This document shows positions 52,601 through 63,310 of a DNA stretch of 64,000 nt, one piece after another. The position numbers were made by a program, and so were the translations under genes. The notes below the pieces were generated by a model, which searched no databases, was not told the DNA's origin, and worked only from the letters and a program-made list of their open reading frames with translations. The first letter of the stretch is position 1; each line of letters begins with the position of its first letter. Origin of the DNA: Acipenser ruthenus (taxonomy: Eukaryota > Chordata > Actinopteri > Acipenseriformes > Acipenseridae); assembly GCF_902713425.1 (NCBI RefSeq), contig NC_081211.1:17175936-17239935 (forward strand). The letters are read 5' to 3'.

Positions 52601-53129
52601 AAAAATCTGGGAGAATGTGTCTCACAGCTGCCTCAGTAATGTCCAGAAGGATATAGCATGGAACACCGTCCACAGTGCACTCCCCACTCGAGCGTTCATG
52701 TTCAGGAGGGGACTAGCCCAAGTAGAAACATGCCCCTATGCAAAGTGCCGCAAGAGAGAAACACCAGCCCATATCTTCTGGGAGTGTGATGTGGCTGGCA
52801 GTGTCTGGCTCTCTGTCTCTGTCTTCCTAAACAGGTTTGCTGACACGGCCAAGATGACCGCTGAGACTGTGCTCTATGGGCCTGCGGGAGGAATCACTAC
52901 CAGCACAGCTAAGTGCGTTTGGCGTGTCATCAATGTTGTCAAGCAGATCCTGTGGGAAGGCCGTAACGTCTGTGTCTATCACAAGCAGGAGCTAGACACT
53001 ATCACCACGACCAGAAGGGCACAAACTCTTATCAAGGACTTTGTAATTCTGGACATCCGGACCCTCGGGAAGGACAAGGCCTGCGCGGAGTGGAGGATCG
53101 CCGGACTTCAGGACGTGAAGATGGAATAA
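49686..53129 (+). CDS. Tx1-like LINE ORF2, APE endonuclease-reverse transcriptase
   Basis: Intact 1,147 codons with every catalytic motif. A private Asp replaces Glu in SQEIDKV near residue 961. Thr near residue 1071 groups it with copies 1, 4 and 6. The stop context is AATAAG, so the overlapping poly(A) signal is missing as in copy 3. Confidence 0.95.
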   Translation: MGWTQRLLFLLATLMALICVSVNVRSIRETQKRFDVLNYLANLKADLIFLQECGISSSPDYRDLKESWTLGDSFWSGSNIARADGVGILFKNPFITSRSSREVEPGRILSVDVTYNNTPLRLVNVYAPTNQNERVQFFPQLRPLLLGNVPVIVSGDFNCALRDVDRSRPRNDRSSRVLSSVISDFSLCDAGKDLVPPFTWVSSSGTSFSRIDLVLHTSSLTKTAVDTQAVFFSDHRLLQVTLQVPQTSQMGSGVWKLNTSLLDDPSIAAAYKSRLVEWTTLRDLFNSPIEWWEMVKMRTKGYFIAAGKRKAKERRAKYKYLNAALQRLSLLQLRGFPVSDEIAQTKLDLSVLCREEQRKVMHNAKVQKMEEDEKCTRFFFQKTREKRHLMSSMLDSRGRIVEDSEGVKKVVENFYRDLYNIKATDDTLIEWFLSQLEPDSVRDEEEEEKDPELTLEELTQAVKTMNTGKTPGPDGIPGEYYHLFWDTLKVHLAEVYRAVYREKRLGPSMRESVITLLHKKGEVKDLRNWRPISLLCVDYKILAKALMLRLQVHLPLVIGPDQACGVPGRSITDILMLTRDILAYSRERNHPLCLFNLDQEKAFDRVSHEYMYKVMDQMKFAPGLREWVKTIYTNISTRVLVNRHLTGKISIQSGVRQGCPLSPLLYVVCIEPLLQAIRRDTNITGFQLPGSNGVQVKTTAYMDDVSLICTNTSSVPRISNILEKYCTATGAVINKSKSEVYVSKNWQVDRELSDMYPVKKDKIKILGLIFENNSSGAQSWTAAINQVRKKIGGWSTRSLTMTGRVLITKSILFPILSYVGKIFPPDRTTKKVVDRIIHRFIWGSKMERVKRATLSKADKKGGKGVPDVVQLTRVQGLTQTIKNIQALDRKVCYMNRFYFATCLRALGLCTIDNTVPYSWDPPLYYRTLRDTIYKLGLDKAKLASWEYKAVTKYLAGSQEIDKVATFSLTQSQKIWENVSHSCLSNVQKDIAWNTVHSALPTRAFMFRRGLAQVETCPYAKCRKRETPAHIFWECDVAGSVWLSVSVFLNRFADTAKMTAETVLYGPAGGITTSTAKCVWRVINVVKQILWEGRNVCVYHKQELDTITTTRRAQTLIKDFVILDIRTLGKDKACAEWRIAGLQDVKME

Positions 53130-53174
53130 GGGAAAAAACTGGAACCGCTAGCTCCTAGGAGCGGGACTACGGGG

Positions 53175-55362
53175 CACCGCTAAGCCTTTTATTTATTTTG
53201 TCATGCCAGCATTCCGCCCTTTTTAGCTGGCATGACCGTCTTTCAACGGTGCCCTGGTTTTATGTAGTCTTTTTGTTTCAGTTTTATGGACCTTTGATTT
53301 AATTTGAATGTTTTATTTGATTTTGTTTTGTTTTGTTTTATGTATCTTTAAGATTTTTAATGTAAACTATTAAAAGTTACATTTTAAGTGTTTTAAAATT
53401 TTAGAATTTTAACTCACTGTTTATACACTGTCCCTTTTCCCCTGTCCCTATTTTAGATCTAGTTTTATGTTCACTTTTTTAGAGAGCACTCCCCGGCCCT
53501 CACAAGCACTGGTTTTTTATAGATGGTTCTTTTTTTCCAGTCACTTTTAAAACAGCACAGGTTTTTTTCATGTTGATTTTAATCTGTGTCTGTTTTAACC
53601 ATGTACAAAGCACAATTGTCTTGGTGTTTTTAAATGTATTTTAAATGCTTTTAAAACAAAATGTATGTCTGTATGCATGAATGTCATCTTTAAAAGAAAT
53701 GTAAAATGAATGAAAAAACGAATGGGTGTAAATGTAAAAAAATGTAAAATCTCAATAAAAGAGTATTTTACTAAAGATTTCCGTGGAGAGGAACATTTAT
53801 GAGTTTCAACTAATTTTTTGATGCCCTGCTTTGGCGGGGCTTCCTTGTGTTGTAAAATAATAGAATTGCAGTGTGTAGTGTTGGTATGATAAATGGGCGT
53901 GCTATTCAAAGTAACATTTGTTACAGACTGCAGTCTTCTTGATCACACTAAGAAAGTGGGTGTCTTAGTTGTGTATGTATAGTAGAACCGGTTGTACTAT
54001 ACACCGCTAAGCCTTTTATTTATTTTGTCATGCCAGCATTCCGCCCCTTTTAGCTGGCATGACCGTTTTTGAACGGTGCCCTGGTTTTATGTAGTCTTTT
54101 TGTTTCAGTTTTATGGACTCTCTTGTTTTTGATTTATTTTGAATGTTTTATTTGGTTTTGTTTTGTATTTACGTATCTAAAAGATTTTTAATGTCAACTA
54201 TTAAAAGTTACATTTTAAGTGTTTTAAAATTTTAGAATTTTAACTCACTGTTTTATACACTGTCCCTTTTCCCCTGTCCCTGTTTTAGATCTATAGTTTT
54301 ATGTTCACTTTTGAACTTTTTTAGAGAGCACTCCCCGGCCCTCACAAGCACTGGTTTTTTATAGATGGTTCTTTTTTTCCAGTCACTTTTAAAGCAGCAC
54401 AGGTTTTTTTCATGTCGATTTTAATCTGTGTCTGTTTTAACCATGTATAAAGCACAGTTGTCTTGGTGTTTTTAAATGTGTTTTAAATGCTTTTAAAACA
54501 AAATGTATGTCTGTCTGTATGCATGAATGTCATCTTTAAAAGAAATGTAAAATGAATGAAAAAACGAATGGGTGTAAATGTAAAAAAATGTAAAATCTCA
54601 ATAAAGATTTCCGTGGAGAGGAACATTTATGAGTTGCAACTAATTTTTTGATGCCCTGCTTTGGCGGGGTTTCCTTGTGTTGTAAAATAATAGAATTGCA
54701 GTGTGTAGTGTTGGTATGATAAATAGGCTTGCTATTCAAAGTAACATTGGTTACAGACTGCAGTCTTCTTGATCACACTAAGAAAGTGGGTGTCTTCGTT
54801 GTGTATGTATAGTAGAACCGGTTGTACTATACACCGCTAAGCCTTTTATTTATTTTGTCATGCCAGCATTCCGCCCCTTTTAGCTGGCATGACCGTTTTT
54901 GAACGGTGCCCTGGTTTTATGTAGTCTTTTTGTTTCAGTTTTATGGACTCTCTTGTTTTTGATTTATTTTGAATGTTTTATTTGGTTTTGTTTTGTATTT
55001 ACGTATCTAAAAGATTTTTAATGTCAACTATTAAAAGTTACATTTTAAGTGTTTTAAAATTTTAGAATTTTAACACACAGTTTTATACACAGTACCTTTG
55101 CCCCTGTCCCTTTAGTTTTAGATTTATAGTTTATTGTTCTGTTTTATGTTCACCTTCTGAACTTTTTGAAGAGAGCACTCCCCAGCGCTCACATACACTG
55201 TTTTTTTATAGATAGTTCTTTTTTTCCAGTCACTTTTAAAGCAGCACAGGTTTTATCATGTTGATTTTAATCTGTGTCTGTTTTAATCTTGTACAAAGCA
55301 CAATTGTCTTGGTGTTTTTAAAGGTATTTTAAATGCTTTTAAAACAAAATGTATGTCTGTAT
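53175..55362 (+). repeat. Satellite array after LINE copy 7
   Basis: Unit 53175-54001 (first subtype), unit 54002-54831 (second subtype), then a diverged partial unit 54832 to about 55362. The last carries many substitutions and an insertion near 55130, so it is the oldest unit in the window and probably marks the original array edge. Confidence 0.92.
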
Positions 55363-55540
55363 ACATTCCCGTAACTGCATTTACATTTCGAAGCCTGTTC
55401 AAGGAAGCCCCGTCAAAGTGCATTATGGGTATGCAAATGTGATTCACCCCTGCCGCGCCGTTTCCACCCAACAGTATTGCTCAACCCAAGGTATTCGTTC
55501 TCCAAGTTACCAAAATACGTTTTAGTATCAGATCGCTGTA
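55363..55540 (+). repeat. Chimeric fragment of the HECT-element arm
   Basis: 55363-55399 matches the inner end of the left arm (ACATTCCCGTAACTGC onward; compare 15617-15650). A short piece resembling AAGGAAGCCCCG of the satellite follows. 55417-55540 then matches 15219-15341. Pieces out of order suggest break and repair or nested deletion. Confidence 0.8.
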
Positions 55541-56009
55541 CCAGGTGGCACTGCCTACACAGCTCAAACAGACTCAGAGTGAATGCATTGGTGGTAACAA
55601 AAAGTTACAACAAACGCTGCTATCGCTATGATACATTTACCGTTGCATTTAAAAAAAAAAAAAAAAACCTATGGGTTTTAAACGTTGAAAATGCAACAAA
55701 TGGAGACCACTGAAAAAATAATAATACAAAAAAAAATGTTTCCGGCCGGGGACCTTTCGCGTGTGAGGCGAACGTGATAACCACTACACTACGGAAACTT
55801 CATTGAAAACATCTCTCAAGTACTGAACACAGCAAGTGCTACAGGTCGCTGGTGATGCACGTGTTTAGTTCATTTTCTAAGTACAGCCGTATCATCACTT
55901 TAATAGTCTATACTTTTCAGTGGGAATATGTCTGTTTATCCCATTTAGTAGTAGTAGCGTTAATTTGCCGATAAAATATACTGGCTAAAAACAAAACAAC
56001 AAAGAATAC
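55541..56009. repeat. tRNA-Val module, copy of 3340-3875
   Basis: Same order and orientation as the left-flank module, with decay in the minus-strand tRNA-Val and intact sequence in the plus-strand tRNA-Val that follows. Confidence 0.85.
55737..55798 (-). pseudogene. tRNA-Val(CAC) with T-arm deletion
   Basis: It is identical to the intact gene at 3570 through the anticodon arm, but 11 bases of the T arm are deleted, leaving 62 nt. The B box is destroyed, so neither transcription nor folding is expected. Confidence 0.9.
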
Positions 56010-56082
56010 GTTTCCGTAGTGTAGTGGTTATCACGTTCGCCTAACACGCGAAAGGTCCCCGGTTCGAGACCGGGCGGAAACA
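56010..56082 (+). tRNA. tRNA-Val(AAC)
   Basis: The 73-nt cloverleaf has acceptor GTTTCCG/CGGAAAC, anticodon loop CTAACAC and T arm CCCGG-TTCGAGA-CCGGG. All stems pair. A T7 run begins at 56084 as terminator. It is the intact counterpart of the relic at 3880. Confidence 0.95.
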
Positions 56083-56246
56083 GTTTTTTTAAATTTATTT
56101 TAAAATAACAACCCGTTACAAATACATTTTGTAACAATATACTTCTTATATCATATTACACGTATCGAAAACTGCACTATAGTGCATTATTTGTATGTAT
56201 TTGAAGTTCATTGTATTTGATAAGCGGTTACAGCAGTTTGTGAAAT

Positions 56247-56309
56247 GTTTCCGTAGTGTAGTGGTTATCACGTTCGCCTCACACGCGAAAGATCCCTGGT
56301 GTGGAAACA
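56247..56309 (+). pseudogene. tRNA-Val(CAC) lacking most of the T arm
   Basis: The acceptor, D and anticodon arms are perfect (CTCACAC loop). After GAAAGATCCCTGG the sequence jumps to the 3' acceptor strand, leaving 63 nt. It follows the intact Val(AAC) by about 165 bp. Confidence 0.9.
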
Positions 56310-56389
56310 CGTGTATATGATTTCCATTACACGAGAGTAGATGTTAAAACTTCATGCTGCTTTGAACTCGGCTCTCGCCAAGATAAGCA

Positions 56390-58106
56390 CCAACTAAGAC
56401 GTAGCTTTATAGTAAACTAATGTGTTACATATGTGTCTCCATCCATTTACGTTTCCTTCCATATGATGATGTAGATATCCTTCTGTGTGTGTTAATGGCT
56501 GAAGTGTAATGCTGGCTCCAGGGATCAGCTTATTTTGCCTCCCTGGCGCATCAGCACACACAACGGCTGCGATGCTGGCTCCGGGGATCAACCATAGTGC
56601 GGCCTCCCCAGCGCATCAGCATGACAACCGTCTGGATTGAGCTAAGTAGGGTACATCTCTGGGGTTTTCAAGTGGGCACCTTCCATCCTCAGTGTTTCGT
56701 CGACTAGCCCACGACACCTCAAGAGGGCTCGGCGGTGATTCTGGCGTCCCAGCATCACCCCCCTCCGTCCCCCACTCAACTCAGCCCAGCTTACTTACCT
56801 GTACATCAACGTTTCTTTCTTTCTATTGTGCTTGAGATCCCCAGCCAGAATCTTTCCGTCTCAACCACAGCCAGTTGCTGCTCCTCTCTGCTGCTTCAGA
56901 TAAGTTCTTCACTGTGCGACGCAACTCTTGACCACTGAATCCGACGTCTCTGAGAAACCGGGTTGTAGAGTGTGCCACAAATCCTCGACAACCCACTTCC
57001 ACTGGGTAAACCCGAACTCTCCATCCTCGCTGTTCTGCTTCAGTGGCTAGTTGAGCATACCGCAGTTTCTTACTCTCATACGCCTCATCTACAGCATCCT
57101 CCCATGGCACTGTTAACTCTACCAGGTGAACAAGGCGTGCTGATCCAGACCACAAGACAATATCTGGTTGAAGGTTAGTGGTGGCAATCTCAGGTGGAAA
57201 AATAAGCCGTTGACCAACATCTGCCAGCATTTTCCAGTCTCTAGCAGCTTCCAGTTGTCCTGGGCGAGGATTGGTTTTAACACCTTTTCTTGGTGGTTGC
57301 TCTCCTGGGCGGAGGAATGTTGTCTTTTGTGTGTAATGTTTTGATGGAACAGGTGACAACATATTGGTCATGTTACGCTTGTCTTCCAATGCTAAGGCCA
57401 AACATTGCAGCACCTGGTCATGGCGCCAAGTAAACCGTCCTTGGCTAAGAGCCACCTTACATCCTGTCAAAATGTGCCTTAATGTTGCAGGTGATGAACA
57501 CAAAGGACATGAGGGATCCTCTCCTACCCAGAGGTTTAGGTTCTGTGGTGATGGGAGAACATCATATGTTGACCTGATGAGGAAACTGATCCTGCTCTGT
57601 TCCATTGACCATAGGTCTTGCCAGCCAATCTTGCGTTGTTCCACACTCTCCCATCTCATCCATTCTCCCTGCTTGCCTTGGGAAATGGCCTTTATACACC
57701 TCATCCTCTCCTCCTGCTTTTGCACCTCGTTGACTACCAGCTTCCTCCTTTGAGCTGGGGCTACCTTGTGCCATGTAGGAGGAGCTGAACTGAAACCAAG
57801 ACCCCCCTCTTCCATGCTGAACTTGCCTCATGATATCACCAATTCGAAGGGCAGTCTTTGCATCTTCCACAGCTTTCTTTGCCACCCACTTTCTTCCAGT
57901 TTTCAACACAGGTGCTGCCTCCCTTACGCATTTATCGCGTGACTCTACTAATGTAATTTCCAGTCTGACCTTGGCGCACTTAAACTCCTCGGTTAGAGCA
58001 GAGACTGGTAGCTGCAGTATTCCTTTACCATAAAGTCCCACTCTGCTGAGGCAGCGTGGAACTCCCAACCATTTCCTGATGTATGAACTGATTAAAGCTT
58101 AAAGCT
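56390..58106 (-). mobile_element. RLE-type LINE (R2/HERO group), 5'-truncated
   Basis: The 3' end of a LINE with a restriction-like endonuclease: RT thumb region, CCHC finger, endonuclease, then about 430 bp of 3' UTR. The UTR contains two GGAGCCAGCAT blocks and a TATCTACATCATCATATGG stretch. The 5' end stops a few bases from the long CT microsatellite. Confidence 0.75.
56823..58106 (-). pseudogene. LINE reverse transcriptase C-terminus with restriction-like endonuclease
   Basis: An upstream piece (58106 to about 57800) reads KWLGVPRCLSRVGLYGKG onward. A frameshift near 57800 leads to an open 330-codon piece (57815-56823). That piece holds a CCHC finger CX2CX7HX4C at its residues 103-119 and a PD-(D/E)XK nuclease: PDIVLW (Pro217-Asp218), VHLVELTVPWE (Glu233) and AYESKKLRYAQL (Lys249/Lys250). 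In R2-like elements this nuclease nicks the target site. The reverse transcriptase core is absent. HERO is my best guess within the group. Confidence 0.78.
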
Positions 58107-58111
58107 TCCAG

Positions 58112-58800
<689 letters not shown>

Positions 58801-58814
58801 ATTCATTAAATGTG

Positions 58815-58842
58815 TCCGTAGTGTGGTGGTGATCACGTCCCT
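58815..58842 (+). pseudogene. tRNA-Val 5' fragment
   Basis: GTGTCCGTAGTGTGGTGGTGATCACG resembles the first 26 bases of tRNA-Val. Nothing of the anticodon or T arm follows. Confidence 0.5.
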
Positions 58843-58897
58843 TGTTCACTACAAACATCCCACGTTTCTCAGTTCGGGGCTCGGGAGTGTTTACATG

Positions 58898-58970
58898 GCC
58901 TCGTTAGCGCAGTAGGTAGCGCGTCAGTCTCATAATCTGAAGGTCGTGAGTTCGATCCTCACACGGGGCA
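58898..58970 (+). tRNA. tRNA-Met(CAT), elongator type
   Basis: The sequence matches the gene at 1185-1257 base for base, in the opposite orientation, with the downstream spacer also shared (58981-59110 against 1021-1175, inverted). A TTTT tract at 58975-58978 is the likely terminator. Confidence 0.95.
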
Positions 58971-59343
58971 GTGCTTTTATTATTGGTTAGGAGTTATTTA
59001 AAAATAAATACCAAAAACGTGAAATGCTGTCAAAACGTTGTTCATGGTCGTAAATAGTTAGATGCCCTTATTGTTTTAAAACTGGGTATCAACAAAGCAT
59101 CTGGACAAATGTAGGACAGCAACAATTTGTATGTGACCACAGGAATGGACATTAACATATACGCGCTTACACTATAAAACGTATCGTGGCTATATTATAT
59201 ATTATGGGCTTGTTGTTTCATTTATGCAATAAGTTAAATACAAAAAATACTTTGCAGAACGAGTTAAATGTAATGTACTCCCTTCACTCATGCAAGATGC
59301 TAGTAAGATACTATATGAATAGGGGAGATGGCCTCTCGACCGT

Positions 59344-59416
59344 GTTTCCGTAGTGTAGTGGTTATCACGTTCGCCTAACACGCGAAAGGTCCCCGGTTCG
59401 AGACCGGGCGGAAACA
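59344..59416 (+). tRNA. tRNA-Val(AAC)
   Basis: Identical to 56010-56082. It lies about 370 bp after tRNA-Met on the same strand, the inverted equivalent of 804-1257. T-rich sequence (ATTATTTTTTG) follows and supplies the terminator. Confidence 0.95.
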
Positions 59417-59576
59417 TTATTTTTTGTCATTTATTTTAAAATAACAACCCATTACAAATATATTTATTTTTTATACGTCTGATTATATTGCACGTATCGC
59501 AAATTGCAATATACAATTCTTATTGTGTAATTGTAGGTGATTGTGTTTGATAAGTGAGTCATGTATTTCATGAAAT

Positions 59577-59647
59577 GTTTCAGTAGTGTAGTGGTTATCA
59601 CGTTCTTCACACGTTAAAGGTCCCCGGTTCGAAACCGGGAGGAAACA
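59577..59647 (+). pseudogene. tRNA-Val(CAC), degenerate
   Basis: 71 nt with an intact T arm (CCCGG-TTCGAAA-CCGGG). Two bases are missing in the 5' side of the anticodon stem, and the acceptor bases CC/GG are mismatched (GTTTCAG against AGGAAAC). Anticodon CAC is still readable. Probably non-functional. Confidence 0.8.
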
Positions 59648-59754
59648 CGTGTATACATTTTTTATTTATTTGATCAGCTATATTTATTAGACGCGGCTGC
59701 ATTTTTGTAACAGTATGGCGGATAGTTGCATTTATTTGAGTACTGTACATCCAG

Positions 59755-60825
59755 CATGCTTTTAGGAAAGGGAGATCGTGTCTAACTAACCTACTTGACT
59801 TTTTTGACGATGCAACATTGAAAATGGATAACTGCAAAGCATACGACATGGTTTATTTAGATTTCCAGAAAGCTTTTGACAAAGTCCCGCACAAAAGATG
59901 AATTCTCAAACTGAACGCAGTAGGGATTCAAGGAAATGCATGCACATGGATTAGGGAGTGGGTAACAGGTAGAAAACAGAAAGTACTGATTAGAGGAGAA
60001 ACCTCAAAATGGAGTGAGGTAACCAGTGCTGTACCACAGGGATCAGTATTAGGTCCTCTGCTATTATTAATCTACATTAATGATTTAGATTCTGGTATAG
60101 TAAGCAAACTCGTTAAATTTGCAAACGACACAGAAATAGGAGGAGTAGCAAACACTGTTGAAGCAGCAAAGGTCATTCAAAATGATCTAGACAGCATTCA
60201 GAATTGGGCAGACACATGGCAAATGAAATTTAATAGAGAAAAGTGTAAAGTATTGCATGCGGGCAATAAAAATGTGCATTATAAATATCATATGGGAGAT
60301 AGTGAAATTGAAGAAGGGAACTATGAAAAAGACCAAGGAGTTTATGTTGACTCAGAAATGTCTTCATTTAGACAAAGTGGGGAAGCTATAAAAAAGGCTA
60401 ACAAGATGCTCGGATATATTGTGAGAAGTGTTGAATTTAAATCAAGGGAAGTAATGTTAAAACTCTACAATGCATTAGTAAGACCTCACCTAGAATATTG
60501 TATTCCGTTATGGTCACCTCGTTACAAAAAGGATATTGCTGCTCAAGAAAGAGTGCAAAGAAGAGCAACCAGAATTATCCCGGGTTTAAAAGGCATGTTG
60601 TATGCAGACAGGCTAAAATAATTGAATCTATTCAGTCTTGAACAAAGAAGACTACGCGGCGATCTGATTCAAACATTCAAAATCCTAAAAGGTATAGACA
60701 ATGTCAACCCAGGGGACTTCTTTGACCTGAAAAAAGAAACAAGGACCAGGGGTCACAAATGGAGATTAGATAAAGGGGCATTCAGAACAGAAAATAGAGG
60801 CACTTTTTTACACAGAGAATTGTGA
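59755..60825 (+). pseudogene. CR1 reverse transcriptase fragment
   Basis: Readable from FRKGRSCLTNLLDFF through DFQKAFDKVPH, VPQGSVLGPLL, KFANDTEIGG, the thumb (MLGYIVRS, VRPHLEYC) and LNLFSLEQRRLRGDL. A TGA interrupts after PHKR, and a TAA follows DRLK. The catalytic FADD reads FAND. The copy is dead and lacks the endonuclease and the first half of the RT. Confidence 0.9.
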
Positions 60826-61003
60826 GGGTCTGGAACCAACTCCCCAGTAATGTTGTTGAAGCTGACACCCTGGGATCCTTCAAGAAGCTGCTTGATGAGA
60901 TTCTGGGATCAATAAGCTACTAACAACCAAACGAGCAAGATGGGCTGAATGGCCTCCTCTCGTTTGTAAACTTTCTTATGTTCTTATGTTCTTATGTTCT
61001 TAT
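59755..61003 (+). mobile_element. CR1-type LINE, 5'-truncated
   Basis: The last part of a CR1-like reverse transcriptase is followed by a 3' UTR with GGGCTGAATGGCCTCCTCTC and the octamer tail TTATGTTC repeated, the CR1 hallmark. The empty target is preserved in the paralogous spacer at 58381-58400 (ACATCCAGATTATCC), giving clean edges. Confidence 0.9.
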
Positions 61004-61585
61004 ACAGATTATCCTGTGTATCATTCATCGGGTCAAAATTTGATACATCATAGCCCGTGTCGCTACCAAGAATTGATCAGGAAAGAGCCAATCAGATTTC
61101 GCAGAACTACCAAGAATCAAGTGACGGAATTATCCAATCAGATCTCGTAGAACTACCAAGAATACTGAGCATTTTCAACGACAAGAGATTATTGAATCTT
61201 GAAGTCTTTTGGTTTATTTTGAAATACACTCATCTGAAGGTAAGAATTTTATTACAGTATTATTTTAATTGTCACTAGTACTGTACGTGTAGTCACCAAG
61301 AATTTTTAAAAAATCCAATAATAATATATGTTCGTATTACAAATGTCAGCTGTAGAAATGCGCGGATAGTAAACTCTAGATTTTGTAATATTATCAATAA
61401 AAATACACGATTGACATTTTTACAATAGGTGTCAGTTCTAAGTGTTAAAAATTGTAATATTTACAAGAGCAAGAAACTTGATGGAGGGACTGTTTTATCC
61501 AAAGCGCAATTATATTTAATACATTTGTCCGTTACAATGGTACTGTAATACTTGTATCCGGAACAACACAAATTGTACCATGGTA
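61004..61585. other. Spacer copy 2 and unassigned AT-rich sequence
   Basis: 61004-61290 continues the duplicated spacer. From there to 61585 I see no gene, tRNA or known repeat. The join into the second copy of the 1-2415 repeat lies at 61586. Confidence 0.6.
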
Positions 61586-62170
61586 AAATAAATAGTACCA
61601 TATAGTACCGTGGTATAGTGTTGCATTATACTGTAGATACCATGATACGAAGGTCCCCTGTTCACTACAAACATCATAAACTGCAGGTTTATGATGTATA
61701 TAACTCATAAACTGCAGGTTTTTAGGTGCTGGATCCTAGAATGCATCTAAAAGGACACTTTACAGAGCCTCTATTTTTCTATCATTTATTTTTAATTATA
61801 TATCCATGAACGTTATATTACTGTATTTAACTTTAATTTAGTTTTCATTGAAGAATGATCTTGTTTTGAAAGCAATACTTAAATAATGTGAACATGGGTA
61901 CTCCATGCTTTTTTTTTTTTTTTCTTTCTTTTTTTTTTTTGGTTTCTTGTTGTTTTGTGTAGAAACCTTTTATTTTGCCATTGTGACTATTTTGTGTTTA
62001 GGCTGTTTGTTTCATTGCATTCCATGTGATAAAAAAAAAGAACAAATACTTTTAATTTGTATAACATTTTTTTTGTTTTGTGTACAACAGGCATGCGAAG
62101 GCACAGGACCAATACCTTCCCAGCTGTTAAACCTTCCATCCTTGCATCCTTCCCATCTTCCTGCTGTGTA

Positions 62171-62223
62171 TGGGGGACCTTTGGCGTATGAGGCGAACGT
62201 GATAACCACTACACTACGGAAAC
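62171..62223 (-). pseudogene. tRNA-Val relic lacking the T arm (second copy)
   Basis: Same relic as at 586-638, with the same CAT at the anticodon position. Confidence 0.8.
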
Positions 62224-62388
62224 ATTTCATGAACTGCTGCAACCGCTTATCAAATACAATGAACTTCAAATACATACAAATAATGCACTATAATGCAGTT
62301 ATGCGATATATGCAATATGATCTAAGAAGTATAAAAAATATATATATATTTGTAACGGATTGTTATTTTTAATAAATTAAAAAAAAAA

Positions 62389-62461
62389 TGTTTCCACCCA
62401 GTCTCGAACCGGGGACCTTTCACGTGTTAGGCGAACGTGAAAACCACTACACTACGGAAAC
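62389..62461 (-). tRNA. tRNA-Val(AAC) (second copy)
   Basis: Identical to 804-876, with the same wobble-compensated stem changes and the same downstream T run. Confidence 0.9.
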
Positions 62462-62769
62462 ACATCTTGTTACACGCTCCACTATTCATACAGTAGCTTA
62501 CTAACATATATATTTTTATTTAACACCATAAATAAAACAAGCCCTTAATATATAATATAGCCCTGATACGTTTTATAGTGTAAGCGCGTATATGTTAATG
62601 AGCAGTTCTACATTTGTCCAGATGCTTTGTTGATACCCAGTTTTAAAATAACAAGGACATCTAACTATTTACGACCATGAAGAACGTTTTGACAGTTTTT
62701 AAGGCAACCCCAGCCTTAAACAAGTTTGGTATTTATTTTTAAATAACTCCTACCCAAGAATAAAACTGC

Positions 62770-62842
62770 TGCCCCGTGTGAGGATCGAACTCACGACCTT
62801 CAGATTATGAGACTGACGCGCTACCTACTGCGCTAACGAGGC
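62770..62842 (-). tRNA. tRNA-Met(CAT) (second copy)
   Basis: Identical to 1185-1257, including the TTTT terminator tract on the minus strand. Confidence 0.95.
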
Positions 62843-62884
62843 CTTGAAAATGCTTTCCATTCCAGGATTGAGGAATGTGGGATC

Positions 62885-63310
62885 TATGCAATGCTAAAGG
62901 TTTAAAAGCAGGGATCTTGCTCAGACCCGAAGATCCTGTGATTTTTTATTCAGAAAAAACACCTTTGCTGGCATTGGTGTGCTCTTCCTCTGGAGTAGCA
63001 GCTGGTCTTCATTGCAATGGTTTTCTGCAAGCAATCAGAACATTGGCTAGTTCCACCTTGAAGTCTAGATATTCCATAACCTCTCTCTTTCTGTCCCCTA
63101 AGGAATAGCGATCTTGTCAGTATTGTAAGCATGCATTTGCTGCTGACAAATCCAGCATGTGAACGATCACCTTAGCTGTCCATTTCTTGATCCTGGTTTT
63201 TGCCCTGTAGTAGGATTTGCAGCTGTCAAATCATGTCAGCTCCTCCCGTTTTTGAATTGTAATCTCTGGACGATTTACCTCGATTTATTTGTCATACATT
63301 CTAAAATGAT
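62885..63310 (-). pseudogene. piggyBac transposase relic (second copy)
   Basis: Same relic as at 1300-1725; it shares every stop and frame change I noted there. Confidence 0.6.

Larger units (their letters stand above)
47002..53174 (+). mobile_element. Tx1-clade LINE, complete copy 7
   Basis: The 6,173-bp copy is preceded by GTTGTCTT and CAGGT, exactly the 5' junction of copy 1. The 5' UTR (47002-47733) has one more TTTTTCAGGCGGTTCC-type unit than copy 2. The 3' end is standard. The shared junction means copies 1 and 7 descend from one insertion event that was later duplicated, or hit an identical site. Confidence 0.93.

Noticed and set aside
4851-54739. Open frames of 67-104 codons (beginning with residues read as NSTPIYHTN or NSKPIYHTN) recurring in satellite units
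   Set aside because: They start at TTG, repeat with the satellite and show no family motif; they are chance frames of a repeated sequence.
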